DNA from: Saccharopolyspora thermophila
GTDB taxonomy: Bacteria > Actinomycetota > Actinomycetes > Mycobacteriales > Pseudonocardiaceae
Direction of reading: 5' to 3'
Assembly: GCF_014646075.1 (NCBI RefSeq)
Contig: NZ_BMMT01000004.1
Location: 80,200 to 144,199 of the forward strand
Length of the DNA: 64,000 bases
Numbering within the stretch: position 1 is the first letter of the stretch; every line of letters starts with the position of its first letter. The notes below the pieces were generated by a model. That model saw only the letters and a program-made list of their open reading frames with translations, ran no database searches and was not told the origin of the DNA. This document shows, in pieces, positions 53,854 to 62,511 of the stretch. A program made the position numbers and the translations under genes.

Positions 53854-54843
53854 GTGGTGGACGCTCGCAGCGTTCGGGTGGGCAGTCTGACGGCTGACCA
53901 GGTCGAAACGGCCGTGCTCCAGGCTACGGCTGCCCCCTCGTTGCGCAACTGCCAGCCCTGGCTGGTGCGCAGCACGCCACACGGCATCGAGCTCCACGCG
54001 GATCGCACCCGGATGGCGCCGGTGGCCGACGGCGACTGCCGGGAGCTGATGCTCGCCTGCGGGGCGGCTCTGATGAACCTGCGACTGGCGATCGGGAGCT
54101 TCGGTCGCTACCCCGAGGTGCACACCTTCCCTGATCCGGCCCGGCCGGACCTGCTGGCGGTCGTACTCCCTGGGGGTCCACGCCCCGTGGCGCCGATCGA
54201 CCGAGCGCTCGCGGCGGAGATCCCACGGCACCGCACGAACCGGCGTCCCTTCGCCCCCGTCCCCGTCCCGGCTCCGCTGCGCAGGGAGCTCCAGATGGCC
54301 GCCGAGACCGAGCGGGCATGGCTGGCCATCGTCGACCCGGCACGGTTGTCCGCGTTGCATGAGCTGGTGCGCGAGGCACACCGCAGGCAACTCGACGATG
54401 CGCGGTCCAGGGCCGAATGGACGCCCCGGACCGGCGGGGTGCCTGCCCAGTGCGGCGGGCCGCTGGCCGAACCGCAGGACGAGTGGGTCCTGCGGGACTG
54501 CAGCGGCGGTCGAGCGGCGCCCGGCGAGCACGTCGATCCGTTGATCGTTGTCCTCGGATCCTTCCAGGACGGGCCCGCTGCGCGTCTGCAAGCTGGGCAG
54601 GCCATGCAACGGGTCCTGTTGACCGCCACCGCCGCGGGGCTGTCGGCATCGTTGTTGTCCCAGGTCGTCGAGGTAGCGGCCACGCGTGAACAACTGCGGG
54701 CGCTCATCGGTGGCGGGCTGTGGCCGCAGACCGTCCTGCGGATCGGTTACGGCTTACCCGTACCCGCGACACCTCGTCGGGGCGTGGCGGACGTGGTCCT
54801 GGTGGACGAGTACGCATCCGCTCGCGGTGGCCGCACGGGATGA
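53854..54843 (+). CDS. Acg-family nitroreductase-like protein
   Basis: A 329-residue protein of the Acg/nitroreductase group (the DosR-regulated Rv2032 type), with a duplicated nitroreductase fold that has lost most FMN ligands. Segments are APSLRNCQPWLVRSTPHGIE, ADRTRMAPVADGDCRELMLA, EIPRHRTNRRPFAPVPVP and TAAGLSASLLSQVVEV. The GTG at 53854 or 53857 follows GGGAGGAA. It is divergent from devS and convergent with devR, which argues for DevR control. The biochemical role of Acg proteins is unsettled. Confidence 0.87.
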   Translation: MVDARSVRVGSLTADQVETAVLQATAAPSLRNCQPWLVRSTPHGIELHADRTRMAPVADGDCRELMLACGAALMNLRLAIGSFGRYPEVHTFPDPARPDLLAVVLPGGPRPVAPIDRALAAEIPRHRTNRRPFAPVPVPAPLRRELQMAAETERAWLAIVDPARLSALHELVREAHRRQLDDARSRAEWTPRTGGVPAQCGGPLAEPQDEWVLRDCSGGRAAPGEHVDPLIVVLGSFQDGPAARLQAGQAMQRVLLTATAAGLSASLLSQVVEVAATREQLRALIGGGLWPQTVLRIGYGLPVPATPRRGVADVVLVDEYASARGGRTG

Positions 54844-54862
54844 CCCCGAAGGGCGGTGCCGA

Positions 54863-55540
54863 TCATTCCGCGGTGCGTTGCAACTGGCCCTGCAGACGGG
54901 CAGCCAGCACCGCTGCCTGGGTGCGGTTCTTGCCCAGCTTGGTCAGCAGGCGGGACACGTAGTTCTTCACCGTCTTCTCGGACAGGAACATCCGGGCGGC
55001 GATCTCCCGGTTGGTCAGCCCTTCCCCGATGTGGCCGAGCAGGACACGCTCCTGCTCGGTGAGCCCAGCCAGCGGCTCCGGCTGATCAGCTTTGGCACGC
55101 AACCGCGCGAGCACCGCCGCGGTGGCCCGGCTGTCCAGCAGCGAGCCCCCTGAGCCGACCGTGCGGATCGCCGACAGGAGTTTCGCGCCCTTGATGTCCT
55201 TGAGCACGTGACCGGCGGCCCCGGACAGGATCGCATCCATCATGGCCTGCTCGTCGGCATAGGACGTCAACATCAGGCACTTCAGATCGGGGAGTTCGGC
55301 ACGCAACTTCCGGCACAGCTCCACACCGCTGGCATCGGGGAGCCGGACGTCCAGCACAGCCACATCCGGCCGCAGGGCCGGGATGCGGACCAACGCCTCG
55401 GACGCCGAGCACGCCTGACCGATCACGCGTAGGTCGGGCTCTTCGTTGAGCATCTCAGCCACGCCGCGCAGCACGACCTCGTGGTCATCGACGAGGAAAA
55501 CCGTGATGACGCGCGGCTCCTGGTCCACCTCCGTGTTCAC
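54863..55540 (-). CDS. DevR/DosR-like response regulator (NarL/LuxR family)
   Basis: A 225-residue response regulator. The receiver domain has [17 protein letters not shown], phospho-acceptor Asp in [18 protein letters not shown], and Lys in [10 protein letters not shown]; the C-terminal HTH is [20 protein letters not shown], then [18 protein letters not shown], nearly identical to mycobacterial DevR. It is the partner of the DevS-like kinase. The GTG at 55540 (VNTEVDQEP) has no clear ribosome-binding site. Two DevR-like boxes 35-75 nt upstream suggest autoregulation. Confidence 0.93.
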   Translation of the reverse strand: MNTEVDQEPRVITVFLVDDHEVVLRGVAEMLNEEPDLRVIGQACSASEALVRIPALRPDVAVLDVRLPDASGVELCRKLRAELPDLKCLMLTSYADEQAMMDAILSGAAGHVLKDIKGAKLLSAIRTVGSGGSLLDSRATAAVLARLRAKADQPEPLAGLTEQERVLLGHIGEGLTNREIAARMFLSEKTVKNYVSRLLTKLGKNRTQAAVLAARLQGQLQRTAE

Positions 55541-55573
55541 GGGCCCAGGCTATGACCATGCACGACCGGTTTC

Positions 55574-55614
55574 ACCGGGACCAAAGTCATGCCTGAACGG
55601 ACCGAAGTCACCTC
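55574..55614 (-). promoter_or_regulatory. Two candidate DevR boxes upstream of devR
   Basis: GGGACCAAAGTCATG (55577-55591) and CGGACCGAAGTCACC (55598-55612) both carry the GGAC-N3-AGTC core of the DosR/DevR consensus and are 21 bp apart, two helical turns, as in the paired boxes of mycobacterial targets. The boxes are symmetric and so not strand-specific; the gene they are beside is devR. Confidence 0.55.
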
Positions 55615-55793
55615 TGGGCGGGCAGTGGGTACGCCGATTGTCGGCGCCGCGACGGCTGGCGGTCCCGCCACGGTAACCATCCAGCCCCAGCGATCCCTCC
55701 TGCCACAGCGACAACTCCGGCAACCACCCCGCACGCGGCAACGGCGTGTTCGGCCGGATGGCAATGCCGAACACGCCGCCCTAGCCGCACCCG

Positions 55794-57518
55794 TCAGCGG
55801 CTCCGCTCGAGCGAGTCTGCGTGACGCAGCGTCTTGCCGGTCAAACTGACGTGGGCCTCCAGTCGGAGCCGTTCGCTCAGGTGGGGGTAGTGCAGGTCGA
55901 ACGCCGGACGCTCGGAGCGGATCCGGGGCAGTTCGAGGAAGTTGTGCCGTGGCGGCGGGCAGGGCGTCGCCCACTCCAGCGAGTTGCCGAAGCCCCACGG
56001 GTCGTCGACCGTGACGACCTCGCCGTAGCGGTAGCTCTTGACGATGTTGTAGAGGAACGGCAGCAGCGAGGCGCCGAGGATGAACGCGCCCACCGTGGAG
56101 ATCATGTTGAGCGTGGTGAAGCCATCGGACACCAGGTAGTCGGCGTAGCGGCGCGGCATGCCCTCGTTGCCCAGCCAGTGCTGGACGAGGAAGGTGCCGT
56201 GGAAGCCGATGAAGGTCAACCAGAAGTGCAGCTTGGCCAGGCGCTCGTCCAGCATGCGGCCGGTGATCTTGGGGAACCAGAAGTAGATGCCGGCGAAGGT
56301 GGCGAACACGATCGTGCCGTAGAGCACGTAGTGGAAGTGCGCGACCACGAAGTAGGTGTCCGAGACGTGGAAGTCGAGCGGTGGGGAGGCCAGCAGGACG
56401 CCGGTGAGACCACCGAAGAGGAAGGTGACCAGGAAGCCCACCGAGAACAGCATCGGCGACTCGAAGGTCAGCTGGCCCTTCCACATGGTGCCGATCCAGT
56501 TGAAGAACTTCACCCCGGTCGGCACCGCGACCAGGAACGTCGCGAAGGAGAAGAAGGGCAGCAGCACGGCTCCGGTGGCGTACATGTGGTGCGCCCACAC
56601 CGTGACCGACAGCATCGCGATCGCCATGGTCGCCCAGACCAGGCCCTTGTACCCGAAGAGGGGCTTGCGCGAGAACACGGGGATGATCTCGGAAACGATC
56701 CCGAAGAACGGCAGTGCCAGGATGTAGACCTCGGGGTGGCCGAAGAACCAGAACAGGTGTTGCCACAGCACCACGCCCCCGTTGGCGGGGTCGAAGACAT
56801 GCGCCCCGAGGTGCCGGTCGGCGAGCAGGCCGAGGCCCGCCGCCGTCAGGACCGGGAAGACCATCAACACCAGGATGCTGGTGATCAGGATGTTCCACGT
56901 GAAGATCGGCATCCGCCACATCGTCATCCCCGGCGCCCGCAGGCACACCACCGTCGTGATCATGTTGACCGCAGCCAGGATCGTCCCCAGGCCACCCACG
57001 GCCACACCGACGATCCACAGGTCGGCGCCGACACCCGGCGAGTGGACCGCGTCCGACAACGGGACGTAGGCGAACCAGCCGAAATCCGGAGCACCACCAG
57101 GGGTGACGAAACCGGACACCGTGATCAGGCCGCCGAAGAGGAACAGCCAGAAGGACAGAGCGTTCAACCGCGGGAAGGCGACATCCGGTGCACCGATCTG
57201 CAGGGGCAGCACGTAGTTGGCGAAGCCGAACACACTCGGTGTCGCGTACAGCAGCAGCATCACCGTGCCGTGCATGGTGAACAGCTGGTTGTACTGCTCC
57301 TGCGACAGGAACTGCAAGCCGGGTTGCGCCAGCTCTCCGCGCATGAGCATCGCCATGGCCCCGCCCAGCACGAAGAAGGCGAAGGTCGCGACCAGATACA
57401 TGACACCCAGCTGCTTGTGGTCGGTCGTGCCCAGTGACCGCAGCAGGCTGGTTCCTTTGACGCGCCGGCGCTTCGGGGATGTGCTGGGGGCGATCGGCGT
57501 AGGGGCTGTCGCCGTCAC
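55794..57518 (-). CDS. ctaD: Haem-copper (cytochrome c) oxidase subunit I
   Basis: A 574-residue polytopic protein with the haem-copper oxidase core: low-spin haem ligand near [12 protein letters not shown], the CuB/crosslink motif [24 protein letters not shown] (CuB His pair), [12 protein letters not shown] (haem a3 and a ligands), and [20 protein letters not shown]. It is of the aa3 subunit I type. No subunit II or III gene is near, so it is an extra copy outside the main oxidase operon, probably for low oxygen or NO conditions. The GTG at 57518 has AGGAGAG 5 nt upstream. It is divergent from the nitrite reductase fusion. Confidence 0.92.
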   Translation of the reverse strand: MTATAPTPIAPSTSPKRRRVKGTSLLRSLGTTDHKQLGVMYLVATFAFFVLGGAMAMLMRGELAQPGLQFLSQEQYNQLFTMHGTVMLLLYATPSVFGFANYVLPLQIGAPDVAFPRLNALSFWLFLFGGLITVSGFVTPGGAPDFGWFAYVPLSDAVHSPGVGADLWIVGVAVGGLGTILAAVNMITTVVCLRAPGMTMWRMPIFTWNILITSILVLMVFPVLTAAGLGLLADRHLGAHVFDPANGGVVLWQHLFWFFGHPEVYILALPFFGIVSEIIPVFSRKPLFGYKGLVWATMAIAMLSVTVWAHHMYATGAVLLPFFSFATFLVAVPTGVKFFNWIGTMWKGQLTFESPMLFSVGFLVTFLFGGLTGVLLASPPLDFHVSDTYFVVAHFHYVLYGTIVFATFAGIYFWFPKITGRMLDERLAKLHFWLTFIGFHGTFLVQHWLGNEGMPRRYADYLVSDGFTTLNMISTVGAFILGASLLPFLYNIVKSYRYGEVVTVDDPWGFGNSLEWATPCPPPRHNFLELPRIRSERPAFDLHYPHLSERLRLEAHVSLTGKTLRHADSLERSR

Positions 57519-57812
57519 GGTCTCTCCTCTTCCACTGTTCCGATGCAGGTCAGTCTTTGTGACAGCGGAACCGGCGGTGAAGAGTCCGGGGTACTCATGA
57601 TTGGTGACGAAGGTCCTCCCCGAGGCGCCTCCTTTCGGCATCCGCATCGCGGAGTGAAATCGCCCGACACGTGCTCCCGAGTTGCTTCGGTCCCCACGAA
57701 TGAGGACCTGGGGTCCTAGCCGACAGCGTTCTCGTCGAGCCATCGTGTCCCGGGCTGCCCCGACCAGTGTGCCCGGGTCAGCCGGCGCAAGGACTCGAAA
57801 CCGAGGTGGAAC
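57519..57812. promoter_or_regulatory. Divergent control region between ctaD and the nitrite reductase gene
   Basis: 294 bp. TTGGTGACGAAGGTCCTCCC (57601-57620) matches the DevR consensus TTSGGGACTWWAGTCCCSAA at 14 of 20 positions by my count. AGGACC-TGG-GGTCCT (57703-57717) is a perfect 6-bp inverted repeat and could be a second, differently spaced site. Both may control the two divergent genes. No coding frame is present. Confidence 0.5.
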
Positions 57813-60320
57813 ATGGGCCGAGTGATCGGCGTGGAGGAGTTGGGCCGGTCCAGGCGGCGGTTCCGCGGACCGCTGCTGGCCTGGGGGAACGTGTTCGTCC
57901 TGGGGTGGCTCGGCATTGCGGCGCTACTGGTCGTCCTGCACGACGGACTGGGGCTGCCGTGGTGGCTGGCGCTGCACGCGTTGCTGCTCGGTGCCGTCAC
58001 GAACGCCATCGTGATCTGGTCGGAGCATTTCGTGACGACGTGGTGCCGCGTGCCCGCCCCACCGGAACGCCGGGTGGCGGTGGGGTTGTCCGTGCTCAAC
58101 CTCTCCGTGGTGCTGGTACTCGTGGGAGTCGTCGCCGACTGGCACTGGGTGTCGGGGACCGGAGCCGGCGGGGTGTCCGTCATCGCGATCGTCCACAGTG
58201 TCCACTTGCTACGGATCAGGCGCCGGGCGCTGGCCACGCGGTTCGGACACCTCACCGCCTACTACGCAGCTGCGTCGATGTCGTTGGCCGTCGGGGGAAC
58301 GCTCGGCGGGAGCATGACCGCGGGCGGCATGGGGTGGTACGACCGGTTGTGGTCGGCGCATGTGCATCTCAACCTGCTCGGCTGGCTCGGCCTGTCGGTG
58401 CTCGGGACGTTGTTCGTGCTGCTCCCGACCACGCTGGGCATTCGGGTTCGGCAGGACATGGCCGTCTGGGGGCGCGGCATCTGGTGGCTGCTCGTGACGG
58501 GACTGGTCCTGGTGAGCGTGGGTTCCCTCCTGGCCACCACGTGGTTGCTCATCGCCGGACTGCTCAGCTATGGGGCCGGTGTCGCGGCGTTGCTGGTGTC
58601 ATTGCGCACGGGGGTGCCCCGCCGAGCAGTTCGTCAACCGGCGCCGTGGTTCCTGGTGTGCGCCGTGGGGTGGTTGCTCGTCTCGCTCCTGGTGGAAACC
58701 GGTTGGCTGGTGCGCTCGCCGGACAGCCTGTCGCTGGTGATCGACCGGCTGTTGCCGGTATTGGCGGTGGGTTTCGGTGCCCAGGTCCTGGTTGGCGCGC
58801 TGACCCAGTTGCTTCCGGTCGTCCTCGGTCGTGGTCCGCTCGAGAGCCGTCGCGTCGCTGCGGTGTTGCACCGCGGCTGGCTGCTGCGGGTGATCGCCGC
58901 CAACGTGGGGATTCCGTTGCTCGCCTTCGACCTGCCCAGGCCGGTCTCGGTAGCCGGTTGGGGACTGGAGATCGCCAGCGTCGGTACGTTCGTCCTGCTG
59001 GCGCTGTCGGTGGCGGTCCCGGTCGCGCACCGCGGCGGGTTGCCCACCGTCGGTTCGGGAAGTGGCGCCGTGCCCGGGATCGCGGCGGGACTCGCGGTGA
59101 CACTGGTCGCGGTGTTCTTCGCGGTGAGTGGGGGCGAGCAGCCCGAGGTGGCCGGCCCCGCCCGGACCGTGGACGTCGTGTTGGCCAACATGCGCATCGA
59201 GCCCGCCGTGGTCACCGTCGCGGAGGGCACCCATCTCGTGCTCCGGGTGACGAACCGGGACGCCATGGCACACGATCTGCGGTTGGCCAACGGGGCGGCG
59301 ACCGAGCGGCTGGCGACCGGCGACACGCAACTGCTCGACGTCGGGGTGGTCCGCGGGCCCCTGGCGGGATGGTGCACGGTCGCCGGGCACCGCGCCGCCG
59401 GGATGACCATGGAAGTCCGCACCGCTGGGAGCAGCCACTCCGCTGGGCACGGCGTCGAGCGAACCCATCTGCCCAGCGCTGACTGGCGACCGAGGGACGC
59501 GACGGTGCCTCCGGCGAACGCGACAGCGGTGCACCGGATCGAACTGCACGTCACCGAGCAGCTACTGGAAGTAGCGCCGGGCAAGCGGGAGCGGCGGTGG
59601 ACCTTCGGCGGCACGATGCCTGGTCCCACGCTGCGCGGGAAGGTCGGGGACCGGTTCGAGATCACCCTGGTCAACGACGGGAGCATGGGGCACAGCATCG
59701 ACTTCCACGCCGGTTCGCTCGCGCCGGATGGGCCGATGCGCACGATCGAGCCCGGTCAGCGGCTGATGTACGCCTTCACCGCCGAGCGCGCCGGGGCGTG
59801 GCTCTACCACTGCTCCACGGCACCGATGTCGCTGCACCTGGCCAACGGGATGTACGGGGCTGTCATCATCGATCCGCCCGACCTGCCGCCGGCGGCACGG
59901 GAGTACCTGCTCGTCAGCGGGCAGTACTTCGACGGTGCCCCGGACAGCGACGCACTGCTGGACAAGATCCGGCAGGGCAGGCCGGACGGCTGGCTCTTCA
60001 ACGGGATGCCGGGGCAGTACGACCACGCGCCGCTGACGGCCAAGGTCGGCGAGCGCGTTCGGTTCTGGATCATCAACGCCGGTCCATCGGATTCGGTGAG
60101 CTTCCACATCATCGGCGGCCAGTTCGACACCGTCTACAAGGAAGGTGCATGGCTGTTGCGCCCTGGGGCGAGCGGCGGGTCGCAGGCGTTGGACCTCGCA
60201 CCCGCGCAGGGCGGTTTCGTCGAGTTGACCTTTCCCGAACCGGGTCGCTACCCGTTCGTCGACCACGACCTCCGCCATGCCGAGAACGGTGCGCACGGCT
60301 TCGTGGATGTGACGCGATGA
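57813..60320 (+). CDS. Membrane-anchored copper nitrite reductase fusion protein
   Basis: An 835-residue three-part protein. Residues about 1-430 form a polytopic membrane domain with repeated hydrophobic helices and [13 protein letters not shown], resembling the NnrS/haem-copper-oxidase-like family. Residues about 450-545 are a cupredoxin with AHDLRL and [15 protein letters not shown] (His, Cys, His, Met ligands). Residues about 570-835 are a two-domain copper nitrite reductase core: [10 protein letters not shown] (type 1 and type 2 His plus the catalytic Asp), [18 protein letters not shown] (type 1 Cys, His, Met) and [13 protein letters not shown] (second-domain His). All expected copper ligands are present. 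It should reduce nitrite to NO at the membrane. ATG at 57813 follows AGGTGG. The next gene overlaps (ATGA). Confidence 0.85.
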   Translation: MGRVIGVEELGRSRRRFRGPLLAWGNVFVLGWLGIAALLVVLHDGLGLPWWLALHALLLGAVTNAIVIWSEHFVTTWCRVPAPPERRVAVGLSVLNLSVVLVLVGVVADWHWVSGTGAGGVSVIAIVHSVHLLRIRRRALATRFGHLTAYYAAASMSLAVGGTLGGSMTAGGMGWYDRLWSAHVHLNLLGWLGLSVLGTLFVLLPTTLGIRVRQDMAVWGRGIWWLLVTGLVLVSVGSLLATTWLLIAGLLSYGAGVAALLVSLRTGVPRRAVRQPAPWFLVCAVGWLLVSLLVETGWLVRSPDSLSLVIDRLLPVLAVGFGAQVLVGALTQLLPVVLGRGPLESRRVAAVLHRGWLLRVIAANVGIPLLAFDLPRPVSVAGWGLEIASVGTFVLLALSVAVPVAHRGGLPTVGSGSGAVPGIAAGLAVTLVAVFFAVSGGEQPEVAGPARTVDVVLANMRIEPAVVTVAEGTHLVLRVTNRDAMAHDLRLANGAATERLATGDTQLLDVGVVRGPLAGWCTVAGHRAAGMTMEVRTAGSSHSAGHGVERTHLPSADWRPRDATVPPANATAVHRIELHVTEQLLEVAPGKRERRWTFGGTMPGPTLRGKVGDRFEITLVNDGSMGHSIDFHAGSLAPDGPMRTIEPGQRLMYAFTAERAGAWLYHCSTAPMSLHLANGMYGAVIIDPPDLPPAAREYLLVSGQYFDGAPDSDALLDKIRQGRPDGWLFNGMPGQYDHAPLTAKVGERVRFWIINAGPSDSVSFHIIGGQFDTVYKEGAWLLRPGASGGSQALDLAPAQGGFVELTFPEPGRYPFVDHDLRHAENGAHGFVDVTR

Positions 60321-60757
60321 TCGATCTCTGGGTTGCCGTCCGCTTCCTGCACGTGCTGGGTGCCGCGCTGTGGGTCGGCGGGCAGATCACCATCAGCCTC
60401 GTCGCGCTGCCGGTCGTGCGCGCGGTGCTGGACCTCCACCACCGTGCCACCGTGTTGAGAGCCGTCGGCAGGCGGTTCGCCCGAATCACCATGGCCGTGT
60501 TCGTCCCGCTGCAGATCACCACCGGAGTGCTGCTGGCGTGGCAGGCCGGGGTGACCTGGCAGTCGCTGCTGGAGCCGGGCTACGGCCGTGTTCTGGTTGC
60601 GAAGCTCGCCCTGTTCGTGCTGGTCATGGTGGCCGCGTCGGGGCACGGCATGCTGCACCGCAGGGGTTCGCCGAGAATCGCCAAGGCGGCCTCAACGGCG
60701 GCCATCGTCGGCTCGCTCGGAGTCGTGTTCCTGGCCACGTGCCTGGTACAGGCGTAG
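60317..60757 (+). CDS. CopD-like membrane protein
   Basis: A 146-residue protein with four hydrophobic segments; the family motif RFLHVLGAALWVGGQI is at the N-terminus, and GHGMLHRRGSPR carries a conserved His pair. This resembles CopD/DUF2269-type membrane proteins involved in copper or haem handling. It overlaps the nitrite reductase gene by 4 nt and may supply copper, electrons or a haem site to it. Confidence 0.8.
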   Translation: MIDLWVAVRFLHVLGAALWVGGQITISLVALPVVRAVLDLHHRATVLRAVGRRFARITMAVFVPLQITTGVLLAWQAGVTWQSLLEPGYGRVLVAKLALFVLVMVAASGHGMLHRRGSPRIAKAASTAAIVGSLGVVFLATCLVQA

Positions 60758-60825
60758 TCAGGTCGATCCTCCACACAGGACTCGTCCGGTTCCGCTGGTT
60801 CACCGCCAGCCGGGCCACCCACGCC

Positions 60826-60929
60826 GCGAGGGCCTGGGCCGGTGTGATACCGGGGCCAGGCCCTCGCCACCTGGAGTCCATCATGGACACCCGCGGCCGC
60901 CCTGGGAGCCCCGCGGACTCCCAGGGCGG
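60826..60929. terminator. Two strong hairpins between convergent genes
   Basis: GCGAGGGCCTGG (60826-60837) pairs with CCAGGCCCTCGC (60856-60867), 12 bp; CCGCCCTGGGAG (60897-60908) pairs with CTCCCAGGGCGG (60918-60929), 12 bp with a 9-nt loop and an AAAA just after. They lie between the CopD-like gene and the convergent flavohaemoglobin gene and probably terminate both transcripts. Confidence 0.75.
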
Positions 60930-60937
60930 AAAACGGA

Positions 60938-62131
60938 TCAGTTCGGCGCGGAGGTTTGTTCCTGAGCCAGCCAGAGGTCCGGGCCGAAGACCTCGTAGTG
61001 GATGTTCGACGCGGGCACACCGCGCTCCAGCAGCTGTGCGCGGATGGCTCGCATAAAGGGCAGGGGGCCGCAGATGTAGGCGGTGGCGTCCTTCGGGATG
61101 TCCAGCTCCTCGAGGTCGACCAGGCCGGTCCGCTCGGCGGGCCACGGCTCGTGCGGCTCCTCGTACCAGACGTGCACGGTGGCGTCGGGCAGCTTCTCGG
61201 CGAGCTGTTCCAGGTCGGCCCGGAAGGCGTGCGTGTGCTGGCTGCGGTCGGCATGCACGGCGATGACCCGGCGCGGCGAGGCCGTGGTCGCCAGGTGGCT
61301 GAGCATGCTGATCAGCGGCGTGCAGCCGATGCCCGCCGAAATCAGCAGTACCGGGTTGGCACCCTCGTCGAGGACGACATCGCCGAAGGGTGCGCTGACC
61401 CGCAGGACGTCTCCCTCGACGCAGTGCTCGTGCAGGTGGTCGGACACCTCGCCGTCGACTCGCTTGACGGTGATCGCCAGAGCGTTGGCCGAGGTGCCGG
61501 AGATGCTGTACTGGCGGATCTGGTGGGCGCCGTCGGGGAGCTCGACCTGGACCGAGACGTACTGGCCGGGGCGGAACGGCGGTAGTGGCGAGCCGTCGGC
61601 TGGTTCGAGCAGGAAGGTGACGGTGTTCTCGGCTTCCGGGTAGCGGCCCACGACGCGGTACTCGCGCCAGATGTTGCCGTCCGGAGCGTTGGCCTCGGCA
61701 TAGAGCCGGGTCTCGATGGTGATCAGCGCGTCGGCCATCAGCCAGTAGACCTCGTCCCAGGCCGCGGCGACCTCCTCGGTGACCGCCTCACCCAGCACCT
61801 CGGCGATCGCGGCGAACAGGTGAGTGTGGACGATCTCGTACTGGTCCCTGGTCACGCCGAGCGAGGCGTGCTTGTGGGCGATCCGGTTGAGCATCGCTTC
61901 CGGCGGAACGTCGGGGTGCGTCACCAGCGACCGGGCGAACGCGACGATGGATCCGGCCAGCGCCTGCCGCTGTTCCCCGTTGGCCTGGTTGCCGCGGTTG
62001 AACAGGTCACGCAGTAACTCGGGGTGAGCGGTGAACATCTTGCCGTAGAACACCGCGGCGATCTCATCAATCGCGGCGCTCACGGCAGGTAGGGTCGCGC
62101 GGACAGTGTCGGCCGACTTGGGGGACAGCAT
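60938..62131 (-). CDS. hmp: Flavohaemoglobin (nitric oxide dioxygenase)
   Basis: A 397-residue flavohaemoglobin. The globin domain (1-140) has the proximal-side segment RIAHKHASLGVTRDQYEIVH; the FAD domain has RPGQYVSVQVELPDG and RQYSIS; and the NAD domain has LISAGIGCTPLISML and YICGPLPFM. It oxidises NO to nitrate with O2 and NADH, which fits a cluster that makes NO from nitrite. The ATG at 62131 has AGGAG 7 nt upstream, confirming the start; the open frame upstream is not needed. Confidence 0.94.
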   Translation of the reverse strand: MLSPKSADTVRATLPAVSAAIDEIAAVFYGKMFTAHPELLRDLFNRGNQANGEQRQALAGSIVAFARSLVTHPDVPPEAMLNRIAHKHASLGVTRDQYEIVHTHLFAAIAEVLGEAVTEEVAAAWDEVYWLMADALITIETRLYAEANAPDGNIWREYRVVGRYPEAENTVTFLLEPADGSPLPPFRPGQYVSVQVELPDGAHQIRQYSISGTSANALAITVKRVDGEVSDHLHEHCVEGDVLRVSAPFGDVVLDEGANPVLLISAGIGCTPLISMLSHLATTASPRRVIAVHADRSQHTHAFRADLEQLAEKLPDATVHVWYEEPHEPWPAERTGLVDLEELDIPKDATAYICGPLPFMRAIRAQLLERGVPASNIHYEVFGPDLWLAQEQTSAPN

Positions 62132-62204
62132 CGCCGATCTCCTGTTCTGGTATCTCAGATTCGTGTTTTCCGGCGTGCCGCACCGATGCAGGTGCACACC
62201 GAGA

Positions 62205-62360
62205 TCAGCTGGTGGCGGGGAGTTGCGACAGACCGGCCGGTCCGGTCGGCGAGTCCACCAGTTCGTCGATGATGATCAGGTCCAGTGCGACGTGGAAAAC
62301 GTTGCGGGCCAGTCGCTTCGCGATGCGCAGCGCCGGGTCCGTTCCCTTCGCCCGTCGCAC
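62205..62360 (-). CDS. Possible small protein upstream of hmp
   Basis: A 51-codon frame from GTG 62360: VRRAKGTDPALRIAKRLARN, then VFHVALDLIIIDELVDSPTG and a Pro-rich end. It is on the hmp strand, 73 nt upstream, and a TTGGAA...TATGGT promoter-like pair on the minus strand lies just before it (about 62372-62401). It may be a real small protein or a leader; nothing else supports it. Confidence 0.35.
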   Translation of the reverse strand: MRRAKGTDPALRIAKRLARNVFHVALDLIIIDELVDSPTGPAGLSQLPATS

Positions 62361-62405
62361 ACCTTGACCATAAGAAATACGAACCTGCGATTCCAATTTT
62401 GTGTA

Positions 62406-62447
62406 GGGCACGTCATACCGCCGTGGTGTGTCGGGCACGTCATACCG
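62406..62447. repeat. Two direct repeats GGGCACGTCATACCG
   Basis: The 15-bp sequence occurs identically at 62406-62420 and 62433-62447 (27 bp apart), with flanks TGTA/TGTC before and CCG/TCG after also similar. It lies 275-316 nt upstream of hmp and could be a regulator binding pair, or a decayed remnant in an AT-richer spacer. Confidence 0.6.
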
Positions 62448-62511
62448 TCGTTCTTGGCTGGTGTTAGGAAGATTCTCGGCGGAATGATCGAGAACTGGTG
62501 CGGCTGCGCAA

